DNA of 55,518 nt. Source: Scytalidium lignicola. Taxonomy: Eukaryota; Ascomycota; Leotiomycetes. The notes beneath the pieces are model-generated. The model made no database searches. It was not told the DNA's origin and worked only from the letters and a program-made list of their open reading frames with translations. The DNA is taken from assembly GCA_002812745.2 (NCBI GenBank), contig NCSJ02000286.1, forward strand, positions 1 through 55,518, in the 5' to 3' direction. The position numbers and the translations under genes were made by a program. Shown here piece after piece: positions 11,098 through 22,402 of the stretch (positions are counted from its first letter, which is position 1; the number at the start of each line of letters is the position of its first letter).

Positions 11098-11525
11098 CGA
11101 AATTCCTAGTCCAATGCATCACCGAATGCAACGGATCGCTGAAATTTACCGCAAAAATTGAGCAATACCGCCCCTAGCAAACTCAATAATTATACTAAAT
11201 CTCAACTTGCAAATTTTAAAAGTAAACTAATCTAGCTAATACTACTGCGGATTCTGAGTTTCAAGTTCTTTAGCTTTTGGTAATCCCGTTAAACTCAATG
11301 TTAGCTTTAAGAATAAAGACTGTTTTCGTAAACATCATCAACCACAAATACCAATTATATCAGAAGCTATTTAGCTATTCAACAATCGGTAATTAACTAT
11401 CTTGCAAGATTTTATTCGAATAAAAGGTGTAATTATTGAGTTTGTTAAAGAGTATTATTACTTAATTTTGTGATAAATTTCCGTAATCCGCCGCATCGGG
11501 TGATCCGTTGAACCAGGAATTACAT
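11097..11525. mobile_element. MITE-like element, 429 bp, with about 100-bp inverted ends
   Basis: The ends begin ACGAAATTCC (left) and, inverted, ATGTAATTCC (right). They share GAAATTTA and CAAACTCAATAATTA blocks over about 100 bases with scattered transitions. The left flank is TA (11095-11096). The right flank reads CA, probably a mutated TA. There is no coding capacity. The opening bases and the GAAATTTA segment resemble the MITE at 2776-6149, so the two are probably related families. Confidence 0.75.
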
Positions 11526-11771
11526 CATAGATCACACCAGTACTGTCTGCCTCCCCATGACGATGGTTCGGTAAACACCTCTTAATGAGAATTTGATTAC
11601 AACCTCTTGGACATGATAACATATATAGCGACGTGGGACTCTGACAAGCAAGATAAGTAGTCTGGCAAACTATCCCTGGCCTTTTCTCCTATCACGTGTC
11701 CATAGGCCTGCTTATTGACGCTTGACGAACATCATTATAATCCTTACGCCATTGCGCTACGAGGAATCGCT

Positions 11772-12707
11772 ATGTCAGGAAGTACAGCGCCCGTGCTGGT
11801 TACTGGAGCCGCCGGCCAAGTCGGGGGAGTTGGGCGCCGCGTTGTAGAACTACTGCGAGCCTCAGGAGTGCCAGTCCGCGCGCTGGTCCGTCGAAACGAT
11901 GAGCGGGCCATGCACCTTCGCGACATTGGAGCAGAAGTTGTGGTCGCCGACCTCACAAAATTGGAAGAGGTCTTTCCGGTTCTCCAGGGCTGTGGGCGCG
12001 TGTTCTTCAGCATGAGCGTCTCTTCCCAGTATCTCGAGGCGACCGTGGTGATGACTGCGGCGGCGCGGGCCAGTGCCAGCATCGAGCTGCTCGTCAACAT
12101 GTCCCAGATGTCCGTTTCCGAGATGGACTTTACTCATGTTACCGAATCACCCCAGCATAGGCTGCAATGGCTAGGTGAACAGGTGCTCGACTGGTCAGGC
12201 GTGCCTGTAACGCACCTCCGACCTACAGTGTTTCAGGAGAATCCCATCTTCTGGGGGTTTGCCGCCAAGTCCATTGAAAAGTCAGGAACCATCCGTATGC
12301 CATTCGGGCGCAGACGCACGTCCCCAGTTGCTGCCAGCGATGTTGCAGAAGTCGCGGCTAAGATTCTCCTCGAACCCTCCAAATATGTAGGACAGATCCT
12401 GGAGATTACTGGACCGCGTTCCGTTGACATGTACGGTCTTGTCGAGGAGTATTCCACCGCGCTGGGCCGTCCCATCCAATATGTGGATGTTCCATTTGAG
12501 ACTTGGACAGACGAAGCGCTCGAGAAGAGTGGACTTCCCGAGCACGTTTACCAGCACATTCTGACTATGGCGAAACTCCATGCAGCGGGCCGTTACGACC
12601 GATGTACAAACTCGATCGAAGAGATCCTTGGCCGACCGGCCGCGAGTCTTTCCGCAACGATCAGGGATGGCCGCAGCCATTTCCCTATCACCTCAACTGC
12701 CCTTTGA
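11772..12707 (+). CDS. NmrA-like NAD(P)-binding reductase, intron-less
   Basis: Starting at ATG 11772 (MSGSTAPVLVTGAAGQVGG) this gives 311 residues without introns. The N-terminal GxxGxxG Rossmann motif is followed by VRALVRR, typical of the NmrA/HSCARG atypical SDR family, which bind NAD(P) and act as redox sensors or reductases. Later blocks include LLVNMSQMSV, VTHLRPTVFQENPIFW and ASDVAEVAAKIL, in the usual order and at the usual length (about 290-320). The catalytic Tyr-Lys pair of classical SDRs is not evident, as in many NmrA-like proteins. Its GC content and codon use are markedly higher than in the AT-rich flanks. The lack of introns and the closeness to bacterial-type sequences suggest transfer, but this is inference. 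Its substrate is unknown. Confidence 0.85.
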   Translation: MSGSTAPVLVTGAAGQVGGVGRRVVELLRASGVPVRALVRRNDERAMHLRDIGAEVVVADLTKLEEVFPVLQGCGRVFFSMSVSSQYLEATVVMTAAARASASIELLVNMSQMSVSEMDFTHVTESPQHRLQWLGEQVLDWSGVPVTHLRPTVFQENPIFWGFAAKSIEKSGTIRMPFGRRRTSPVAASDVAEVAAKILLEPSKYVGQILEITGPRSVDMYGLVEEYSTALGRPIQYVDVPFETWTDEALEKSGLPEHVYQHILTMAKLHAAGRYDRCTNSIEEILGRPAASLSATIRDGRSHFPITSTAL

Positions 12708-14631
12708 GCGTGGAATGAGAATATACACGCCAACTCCGCCCGCAGCGGCGCGCGGCAGCTTTGAAACGATTGATGTCGAGAGGTTTTTGCTTGAAAACCT
12801 GACATACCAGATTGAACATATCTAGTTCTCAGACGAGATCAAGGCCATCATCACAATTACGCAAAACGCGAGCACCTGTGTTGCTAACTACTGCTATATT
12901 TCTTAGGTAGTTTTAATAGGCAATTAAGCTAGGGATTTAAAATATGGAAATCTAATTAAAAACATAATTAAAAGTGTATTTTGATTTTAATTTTGTATAT
13001 GTCATGTTGCGATATTGCAGATTATACCACCAAACCGCTATAGTCAACTTACAGTCAACTATTATGTTCACGGTTGTCTAAGGTTGTTGCTCTGCAACAA
13101 CTACAGCCATAGGACAGTAAATCCTACGTATATATAGGAGAAGTTATAGCTGTAAATTCTACAAGCCATTCAAGTTGTTCTGAACCACTTCAGAGTGATG
13201 TTAGACTCGTCGAAGATAACCTCAAATGTAATAGATATTGCAACAAGGGGGAGGAAGGAATAGAAGATAAAGTTAGAGCCTCGCAACAGAAGTGTTGTCA
13301 AAAGCGGCCTTAGGCGGGTAACCCGAAATGGCGCCATCAAGTCCTCCAATCCGCTGGAAGACAGCTCTCCAGAATTAGTAAGATAACCCCCAAGTATGTA
13401 GCAACTTTGGCTTTATCATTCTGCATCAGAATCCTGACTTGCGAAACCAGGTAAGTTGCTGGCGACAATCTTAGCCTTTGTTTGGATTTAATGTTAAAAG
13501 ATTAAAAGATTGGGATTAGCTGCTGTATACTACTGTGGTACAGGCCATAAGTATTGTAAAAACCACTAGTAGGGGCAGGGGGTACGAAACACATCCTATG
13601 CTTGACTGAACATGACAATTCAACGCTCTTTTACACTCAAGTTAGAATTTGCATGAAATTAGCAGTAAACACCCTGGTCATCATAAAATCCCTCAAAAGC
13701 AGCATAGCGATATTACCCAGTTGATGATCCATGCTGACTTTCCCTGCTAGTATCNTTTTTTAATATATGTACTTTTATAAATTTGGNTTTTATTTTTGTA
13801 CGTATATTCTAGTTAATTATAATTTAAAATGCAATAAATTGTTAATTTACTAAATTTATATCTAATTGTAATATCTTTAACTGGTATTTGTGCAAAGTTA
13901 TAAAATTGTTGAATAATCTTCTTATGTTTTGTAGCTATCTTATAGCTTTTTTTGTGTTGAAAATCGAGGTTTGGAAGTGTAAAAACTATAATTATTAGTA
14001 GGTGTGGGGTAAAGAAGTAAAGCCTTGAAAGTAGGGCCGATTTCACAGACCCATGGTTCTAGGCTTGTTACAGCACCCGGCTTATAAGTTCTTAGTACGC
14101 CAGATCAACTCGGCATATACTGATTTTAATATCACTCACCACTTTACTCACTCCCTCTAAGACATTAATAATACTAGGGAACGATGATCGTATCATTCTA
14201 AATAAGGCAAGGGTTTTGAAGGGGGAACCTCTGAATGCTATGATGCCATGATGCCATGATTCGTCTACACCAAAGTCGTCGTTTTCCGATTTGTGGTGGC
14301 TTGCATGTACACGTGTCAATCCATTTATTCTATCAGCTCCAGTTTCAGTATTTTGTTGTCTCTTCCTTTATCATTAACTCTATCTTTGCCAACTGTTAGA
14401 GTGGCTCACAGTTTTAGTAGCCTTTTAAATATTCTTTGTCACCCTTCACCACTTTACAACTCCGAAAGCTACGTTCTGCTTTCATCAGCCTCTTTGAGGT
14501 TTTATTTAATGTAGTTAGGGTTTGTGTTCGACCCTGAGCAAGAAGACCCATCTAAGCACGTCATCTAATACATAGAATTAATGAATTGTTTGAGGCCAAG
14601 CAAACTACAATATTGAAAGTGAATCACTAAA
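12708..14631. other. Long AT-rich intergenic region
   Basis: Just after the NmrA-like gene a 37-codon GC-rich ORF (12715-12825) ends in LTYQIEHI and may be the relic of a neighbouring gene. The rest has no supported gene. It contains a short perfect hairpin (GTTGTTGC-TCT-GCAACAAC near 13083-13101), two Ns next to T runs (13755, 13787) and a TGATGCCA tandem near 14240. No tRNA was recognised. Confidence 0.4.
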
Positions 14632-16176
14632 ATGTGGCCGAGAAAATCAGCACAAAGATATTTAGGCCGATCCGAGGACAATAAACTTATCATAGTTGAT
14701 CAAAGACCAAAACCAATATTTCCTGCATATATTCTGCGACTTCCTGATGAGGTACTGCACAGCATATTTGTTGGTCTGCTATCCGAAGATGAATGGATTT
14801 TGGACAGACTAAGCCGCAGGGATCTTACGGCTGTCATGTATTCGTGCAAACGATTCTATCAGACTGCACAATGCTTCCTCTACGAAAGACTCAACTTTCA
14901 CTTAGTCCCACCGTCTATCCAGACGCAGCTCTTCTATCAAACTTTGAAAGCATCACCAATTTATGGGTGGCACTGCCGTCGCTTTACTATAGAACTACAT
15001 AGACTTCACCTCTTAGAATGTTGTCCTCCCAGCAAGCCAATAGCAGATTTCATAATCAGCTCCCTTCCAAATGTAAATCACCTCAAAATTATCGGAATTT
15101 CGCCCCTACTTTCAGCCTACGGTTTATTTTCAAGGCTTTCAGAATGCATGCCGCATGTGCAATACCTAGAAATATATAATATTCCAAGAGTTGCCTGTAG
15201 TTGGATTTGCCAGCAGATTGGGCTTCCAGTGTTGAAGAGCGTGAAGTTCAATACGACTAGCTATTTTGAGAGGGAAAATTTATTCACAGAGGTACGTGTA
15301 TGAAAGTAGGAGCTGCCCCTCAATATCTTTGGGAATCAGATGGTAAGATCCCTTGGAAGATTGTGTTAAATCAATATGTGACTTCATGCCACGGATTCAG
15401 CGACAATGGGATTGACGGCTGCTGTGTAATTTATAATTTATAAACATTCTCTTTCCTCTTCAATAGCAGAGTTAGCTTATTCTAACCTCGGCAAGCTTCT
15501 ACCAGGGAAACTATCGGAGGACAGAATGGGAAAGGCGTCAATCACACACCTTATTGTCCATGACGACTTCAAAGACAACCTAGATCTTTTAATTCCTGTC
15601 CTCCAATGGCCTCGTGCTCTCGAAGCCTTCTCTTTCGACAAGGTCTGGACTACTTATGATAATCAGGTCTTCATTTTTGAAAATCTCTCTAAGATTCTTT
15701 TACCCCAGCGACAGTCTCTTCGTCGAATCGATATTGGTTGGATTCATTTGTCAGAGAATGTCAGTTCCATCTTTGACACATCCTTTTTCCCAAACTTAGA
15801 ATATCTTAAAATTTATGAATCGAATATACGATGTGATCCTACAACAGCAGCTCGGGCACTATGTAGTGTTTCAGGTCGGTATACTCTAGTATTAGATTGC
15901 TTTGTTACTGAGGATGTCTGGCATTCATTTGGACCGCACAAAATGAACTGGCTGGAGGAATTTATCAGAGCCGCTGCAGAGCATTACTGGGGATTTACTA
16001 CCACTCAAGATAAGAGAATTATTATGCTGAATACGGGAAGTCGATGGGATGAATCTCGATACAGCCATTTAGAAGGGTATAAAATACCACTGATTCAATA
16101 TTTCAACGAGGTTGATCAAGTGGCGAAAGACGTAGGAATCGCATTTTCATATGAAATCGGGTATGACTTCTATTAA
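14632..16176 (+). CDS. F-box protein, two exons
   Basis: ATG 14632 opens MWPRKSAQRYLGRS. Residues about 30-90 form an F-box-like segment (ILRLPDEVLHSIFVGLL, then SRRDLTAVMYSCKRFYQTA), the surface by which such proteins dock onto Skp1 in SCF ubiquitin ligases. The rest is leucine-rich without a clear repeat, as in many ascomycete F-box proteins. A donor at 15296 and an acceptor ending at 15466 restore one frame across the gap, giving 457 residues (exon sum divisible by three). The donor at 15292 (GTACGT) is more canonical but breaks the frame, so an extra small exon is possible. Exon 2 (SELAYSNLGKLLPGK onward) runs to TAA 16174. The target protein is unknown. Confidence 0.75.
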
Positions 16177-18370
16177 GACTTTATTCATTAGAAGACTGGT
16201 AATAATGGAACAATAATGTGGAAATCAAAAGAAAACCTATAGCATAGTAGAATCATGTTGCCATCAATAAGTGTAAGCAGTTGTTATGGCCATCAATATT
16301 GGATGTATGTAAAACTATTTATTCTCTAAACCTATCTGTAGCCACAATTTTATTGGTCTATAATAGCCTATTATTCAAGTATTGAGCTTGTACTAGCTAA
16401 AATTAGCCTTCTACCCAAACTTGTTAAGGATCCGTATAGCCTCATCTCTTTAAAATGATAATCTAGGCCAAATATCAGCTGGACGATAACTTTCGGCCTC
16501 GGTTCCCACTACTATAACTTTTTGATTATGGAGTCAATGAATACAGAAGAGATATTGTTCAATAGCTCATCTTTAGGGCTATCCGTAAACATAATTTTTA
16601 TTTCGATTCAAGGTAAATTGGTGACGTTGTATCCCACCGAAGTCGTAAAACCGCCTGTTTTTGATTTTGCAGTGTGCTATTCTACCAATTCATCTTTGAT
16701 CGCGGCACAATCTGGGTCGTTCGAAGGCACTCTCAAAACTAAGGAGGTGTACATACAAAGATTCTTGATCAAAGCTGAACTGCCCGCGTCAGAGTGTCCT
16801 GAAGTTAGTGAGTTGGGAATAATCTAGGCCGGTGAACCAGAAGACGAACGAGAGGGCTTCGCTGTCAATACCGTACTACTGTATAAGGATACTGCCCGGC
16901 GGTGATTATCCAATTCTTGCGGACTACCGGAGCCTGGTAATGAAGTTTAAAATAAGACCGGGACTCTATATGGTAGTTGACATTGAAAACAAGCGGTGAG
17001 ATGTAGGTGGAGATGAAGCTTCTCCTGTACGCGCAGCAACTCATTTCCTGGGAAGACTAATTGCAGCATCTTCGCGTGAAGAATGTCGGAAGAATCTGCA
17101 GTACGGGTAAACATCTCCCGTTCAGGTGATTAGTTGATGAAGGCTTCGTAGAGGCGCGCGAGTGCTACTCTTGTTCTCCGTTCTTCGTCGCGGCATTATT
17201 GTCCAGCCAGTCATCTTCTTTAGTGCTTACTCGCACCACGACTTTGATAACGAACCCTTTTAAGCAGCCTACCGTGGAGATGTCTACTCACTATGTTTAC
17301 AATCCATGCCACAATAAAGAAATGCTTAACAACATGAGGTGGTTGTGGAGCGGTGCTTAGATCGAGGCGCTCATACACCTTTTCTTTGGCTTACCGCATT
17401 ATTCCTTAGCCTACCTACAAAGGTGGTAGAAATGTTTTGAAAAATGTGATTTAGACTAACTAAAAAGATTATTATCATGTCTTTTAAGTGGCTGCACAAT
17501 CCGGCTTATGATTAGCGGCTTGCTATTTAGTCCATCTATATCTTGAAACAGCATCCACTCCCTTATGATCTCTTGATACCCGTAGCTTGTTTCTTGTACC
17601 AGGAAAGGTTTGTAAATTGAAATATTTATTCCCCCCTTAATCCTATATCTACAGTAGTGCATAACCTCTACAGACCTATGGATATCCGATTCAGCTTTTA
17701 CAATCCTAAGATTCCTTGTCCGATTGTCAGACCTGTCCCATCGTGCTACAACATCTTCTACCTCTAGGGGCCCGGCAATAATTGAAACCAATAAAGCGCT
17801 TACCACTTCTAATTATTTCCTGCAACTACGCTGCTTTTCAACTAATCTGCATCATACTATTTCCGCAGCTTTGATCATACCGCTGACATAACCATTTGTA
17901 CCCGGCAACTACATTAACTGGCCGAGTCATAATTCCGGGCATTTAATACGCTTTAATGATTCAAGGCTACCCCAAGACTTTGTCCGGGGCCCCTCCAGCA
18001 TGCGGGGTAACATAATTCAGCAGTCTGGGGAAAATACACACCGTTTGCGCCACGAATGGACAGGACAACGTTTTTGTACTGCACCACCAATGCTGAACCG
18101 GTCAATACAATTATTTACCGGCATTGAGAGGTTAGATTCTAAATGCGACAGGAGGACATCCTGCAAGTCAGATGTCTTCCGAGATAAGTGGATCAGTTGT
18201 ACGACCCCGTAGAGATTTCAATGCATAAGTTGTGTATCCCCAGATCGATCTTGACGTTCTCTTCAATATAAAATAGCATATTTCTTTCAAGATCGAATCC
18301 AATACATCTGTGATACTAGCGTCAACTATTGCCTATCTACAGTGTTTAGTTACTTCAAAATGCTAGAAGA
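16177..18370. other. Intergenic region before the cluster
   Basis: No well-supported gene. There is an open frame at 16522-16827 (+) whose reading continues after its TAG into AGEPEDEREGFAVNTVLLY, perhaps an eroded gene. A 116-codon minus-strand frame at 17456-17806 (WDRSDNRTRNLRIVKAESD) has no recognisable domain. The last 450 bases carry ATTCCGGGC (17932-17940) and CCCGGC and ACCGGC triplets that may belong to the promoter of the transporter at 18371. Confidence 0.35.
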
Positions 18371-20357
18371 ATGGCTCCAGGGCAAACGCCTTCATTGGCT
18401 TATGAGAATCAGCTGCTCAGTGGTATGATTGATCGTCGTGTCATAGCATTGCGCAGATTGCCATATACTGACGAGCTGATACAGAGTTTCTTAATCGAAG
18501 GATACCAAGCTGGTGTCCTAGGAGGCGTACAAGGAACCAAGCCATACTTGGATGCTCTCAAGGTAAGTGTGATATCCAAAGATTTATAAAGTCAGTTCAA
18601 TATATTGAATGTTGATAGAACCCAACTGGCTCAGAAATAATACCGATGATTGCATCGTCATATACTCTTGCTGCAGCGGTGATGTCGTTGATCGTTGTCG
18701 TTATTGGCATGCCCCTCGGTCGCCAAAAAAGTATTCTCATTGGAAGTATCTTGATTATTTTTGGAGGCGTCATCCAGGCTACCTCATATTCGGTCCCTCA
18801 GATTATCGTTGCTCGAGTGATTTGCGTAAGTTTCTTCCATTAACCAACATATCTTTTAGTATGCTGATATAATATATAGGGTTTTGGTATAGGGGTAGGT
18901 TTCGGTGTCGTGCACTGCAAATTGAAGACTAACTGTCATGTTGTAGCTCATAACTTGCAACGTACCAATGTACATGGTGAGCGAACATAGTTACTCCAGT
19001 AACCTAAACGTTTATTTACTTTTCTCAGTCAGAAATGAGTGTACATGCTAAAGAGCGAGGCCCGGAGGTCGCAATAAACTGTGCTGGTCTTCTTGCAGGT
19101 GTTGCTTTGTCCTACTGGGTCGACTTTGGATTTACTCAAATGAGTAACCAGATTTCATGGGTAAGCAACAACCAAGAAAACTGAAATAGGTTTACTAATT
19201 TGGACCTCCTAGAGATTTCCAATAGCCCTGCAATCTGCTTTCGCTACAATATCTGCTTTAGGAATATTTTTCTGTCCAGACACTCCTAGATGGTACTATG
19301 CAAGAGGTCGCCTTGAGGAAGGTGATCGGACGCTGGCAAGACTTCATGGAGTTTATGACCAACAGCGTCAAGAATACGACGATCACTTTGCTATGCAAGC
19401 AATGAAAAGAGAAATATTTCAGAGCATCCAGATTGAATCAGAACAGGAAAATCATCTAAGCTGGATTAGCCTCATTTGGGACAACACACCACTTCGAGTC
19501 GGTCGTCGCATTCGAATATCATTCATGATTCTCTCCATCCAACAAATGATGGGCATAGATATCTTAGTTTACTACATGACTCTCATCTTTTCCCAGGTCG
19601 GCCTGTCAACTTTTTTATCTTCACTGCTGGCAGCTATATCCTTAACGATCCAATTTGGTGGAGCATTAACTTGTGTGCCAACGATCGAGAGACTCGGCCG
19701 TCGCACTATAATGATGTGGACTGCTGTGGGTCAAACAATTTGTATGCTTGTATTTGTCACTATGAACGGACTTCCACATAAATCACTTGCGACTCAATGG
19801 ACAGCAGTCAGCATAATGTTCTTCTATCTCTTCATGTATGGGTGGGGCTGGGTTGCTTGTCCTTGGTTAGTCTATCCAGAGCATCTCGGTATAACTTGAT
19901 ACTAATGACATAACAGGCTATACGGACCAGAAGTAAGTTCAATATCACATACATAACTGAATTATAGTAAACTCTAACTCTTACAGATTGCTCCACTTAA
20001 ATATCGACATGTTGGAGCCGCTGCTGGTCTATTTGGGGAATGGCTCTTCACATTTATCACTGTTTTTGCAGGTGGAATTGGTATTACTAATGTTGGATGG
20101 AAAATTTGGATCTGGCCACTTATATTCAACGCAATTGGGGTGGCATTCGTATACTTCATGTGTCCGGAGGTAAGTACTAATCACTTTTGCGGCTGTGTAA
20201 TTGCTAACTGAAAAAGACGACTGGCAAGACTCTCGAAGAGATTGACACGCTTTTTGCAAAAGAGCCAGCTCTTGTTGCCAGAATTCCTCATGAGGATGGG
20301 GATGAAAAGATTATTACAACTTCTCATCAAGAAATTGAGACGGCTCCATCTGCCTAG
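18371..20357 (+). CDS. MFS sugar-porter-type transporter (cluster gene 1)
   Basis: Nine exons can be joined: 18371-18562, 18619-18825, 18880-18894, 18947-18976, 19029-19160, 19213-19865, 19917-19932, 19987-20169 and 20217-20357. Together they give 522 residues (sum divisible by three). Sugar-porter signatures are present: GYQAGVLGGVQ, GMPLGRQKS, RFPIALQ, PDTPRWYYARG, ERLGRRT, CPWLYGPEIAPLKYRH and PETTGKTLEEID. These proteins carry sugars, polyols or quinate across the plasma membrane by proton symport. The stretch before GYQAG is unusually polar for TM1, so the first exon may be mis-modelled or the helix weakened. It lies at the left edge of the cluster and probably imports its substrate. It is not closely reminiscent of QutD. 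Confidence 0.85.
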
Positions 20358-20967
20358 CGCATCTTAGTTTCTTTGTATAGACCACTTTGAAGCACACTAG
20401 GCAGAACAGAAATTAACCCAGGAAAGAATATCTTTAAATATTTGCTCGCAAGTCGGGTTTAAAAATAAAACAACCTTTGTGTTTGAATTTAATAAACTCC
20501 TTATCATTCTCTAGAATACTTGCAACCCCGTGTATTCATATCTATAGATTTGAATTTTACAATCCTAAATCCTAGCAAATTACGGTATGTCACGATATAT
20601 TCTTTTGCTAAGCTGAAGCTTCTACATATACATTGTTATCCCATTTCCTGTAACTTAAGATAAAGAGAATACTTTGTTTACAATTACTATTTTTTTTTAT
20701 TGTAGTCAGAAAGGCTTATATGTTTAATTAATTTTTTTATCAGATCAGAAGCAGCTCCACTATTCACTTTAAGCTCAATCATCCTTTGTGGTTCTTTGTG
20801 GGATGAGTTTGAATCTATTGTATGTTAATATAACTGTAATATAATCGCTGGTCCTTTCAACCTCAGTCGTATTTGCGTTCAAATTCATAATTTGCTCGTG
20901 CATTCTTTCTCAGTCTTGATATCGTCTTGTTTTAGCCGAATAACCGCCTAGAAAATCTTAGTCCACA
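20358..20967. other. Convergent 3' intergenic region
   Basis: AT-rich sequence between the convergent transporter and thioesterase genes. It includes polyadenylation-like AATAAA runs near 20465-20490. No ORF or repeat is supported. Confidence 0.4.
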
Positions 20968-21999
20968 TCAAAATATAAATCTATCAAGTTCATATACCTC
21001 TTGTATGCAACTTGCAATTAACACTCCATCCTTTGTCCAGATCTTCTGATATGCAACTCCTCGCTCATCTCCAGCCCAATGACTTCGTAATTCTGTCAAC
21101 ATCCACTCATCCGCTCTGACTTTCAGTGGGTTGTGGAAGAACATGGTATGGTTGAGAGTTACCATCATGCCTATCTCCAGATCCTCATTTTCTAAACGTT
21201 CTTCTCGGTCTAATATGGGAATTTCGCCGTGGATTTTTGAATGCATCCACAGGTCATCTCCAGGTAAAATTAACTCTGTGAATGGAGGCCTAGTGAAACG
21301 CCATATATTATGAACACGAGGTATTACCCCAATTAAATAGCTGTCCGACATGTATGCTAGTGCAGCGAGGTGAATTTGGTGACTTCCGGATGCTGAAATC
21401 TTACCACGCGCCTTGACCCATTGATGCGTAAACTTCTCATGGGGGTTAGGCGATGTAATGTTAACTATTCCGATTCTCCTATTGATATATGGCCACTCTC
21501 CAGTTTCATCTCCCTGAGTCAGCCCGTCATCTATATCATCTTTTGGTATGGGAACATTAGGAGGTATTGGCTCTGCATGTTCTATAAGCTTCTTGCGATC
21601 ACTTTCCAATCGGACAAAACTTATTGTCGAAGTGAATATAAGTTTTTCTTTTTGCATTGCCTTAACATTTCTAGTAGCAAAGCTCTTTCCTTCACGCAAA
21701 CACTCAACATGGTATATGATAGGAATATTAGAATTCCCTGCCAGGAGAAAAAAACAATTTATGGAGTGTATTGCAAAGTTGTGGGGAACAGTTTGGTTTG
21801 CTGCAAGGAGACATTGTGCAATAGTGACACCGCCAAAAATTCCTCGGGCACCTGGAGGATGCCAAGCTGGCCGTGTGTTTGTGAACAATTTGGGGTAGAC
21901 CTGATTTAACGACGTAAGCTCTAGCAGGTTCTCAATCAGGGACTTAGAAGGATCAAGAGGAGGAGGTTTGAACAATGTTTGACTATCATCCATCGGCAT
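20968..21999 (-). CDS. TesB/ACOT8-type acyl-CoA thioesterase (cluster gene 2)
   Basis: A single exon of 343 residues starts at ATG 21999 (MPMDDSQTLFKPPPLDPSK). It has the double hot-dog layout of the thioesterase II family. The first half contains PPGARGIFGGVTIAQ and HSINCFFLLAG, the second LAALAYMSDSYLIG and MMVTLNHTMFFHNPLKVRADEWML. This last block matches the F-H-x-x-F-x-A-D-x-W-x-L-type signature of TesB/ACOT8. These enzymes hydrolyse acyl-CoA to acid and CoA, often in peroxisomes. The C-terminus (DRFIF) is not a PTS1. It is divergently transcribed from the Zn2Cys6 gene at 22403, with a shared promoter holding ATTCCGA motifs. In this cluster it could release a free aromatic acid from its CoA ester (inference). 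Confidence 0.85.
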   Translation of the reverse strand: MPMDDSQTLFKPPPLDPSKSLIENLLELTSLNQVYPKLFTNTRPAWHPPGARGIFGGVTIAQCLLAANQTVPHNFAIHSINCFFLLAGNSNIPIIYHVECLREGKSFATRNVKAMQKEKLIFTSTISFVRLESDRKKLIEHAEPIPPNVPIPKDDIDDGLTQGDETGEWPYINRRIGIVNITSPNPHEKFTHQWVKARGKISASGSHQIHLAALAYMSDSYLIGVIPRVHNIWRFTRPPFTELILPGDDLWMHSKIHGEIPILDREERLENEDLEIGMMVTLNHTMFFHNPLKVRADEWMLTELRSHWAGDERGVAYQKIWTKDGVLIASCIQEVYELDRFIF

Positions 22000-22402
22000 T
22001 AGAGAATTAGAAAACTCAAATCTTCATGTAGTTATGTGAAGTAAAGGCAGTTTCTCCAGGATTATTTTGGGCGTACACAGTAAATGATATTCCATAAAAT
22101 TGTCCATTTTCGGATTCGGAATAGATGTTAAGACATTGTAGAGGTATTACTTAATCTAACATGTAAAAATTACACTAAGCATGCGTGATCGTCTCTAAGT
22201 GTTCCTAGTGGATACTATTAAGTGGTTGGTTCGAGGTGCTTCTTATTCCGAAGGTGGAGGTGATGTGCAAAGAATGCACCGGCATATTAATATTATCACC
22301 GGTTCCACTTTAACCTTCATTATACTCAACGCAGTTGAATTCGTTGTCACAGGTTAGCATATATCTCTCAATTATGATCTGGTTACTCAGAGTACTCCAA
22401 TA
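22000..22402. promoter_or_regulatory. Divergent promoter, thioesterase / regulator
   Basis: The stretch separates two divergent start codons. It holds CGGATTCGGAAT at 22111-22122 and ATTCCGAA at 22245-22252. CGG triplets in such contexts are the usual half-sites of Zn2Cys6 proteins. The same ATTCCGA core recurs in other promoters of the cluster. Binding is inferred. Confidence 0.45.

Noticed and set aside
11744..12805. Several open frames antisense or out of frame to the NmrA-like gene
   Set aside because: They are shadows produced by the high GC content of that gene and contain no domains.
13083..13101. GTTGTTGC/GCAACAAC hairpin considered as tRNA or terminator
   Set aside because: No tRNA arms or T-loop consensus nearby, and intrinsic terminators are not expected in a fungal nuclear genome.
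16522..16827. 101-codon plus-strand ORF
   Set aside because: No recognisable domain, no splice support and no promoter context. It may be an eroded gene but cannot be supported as one.
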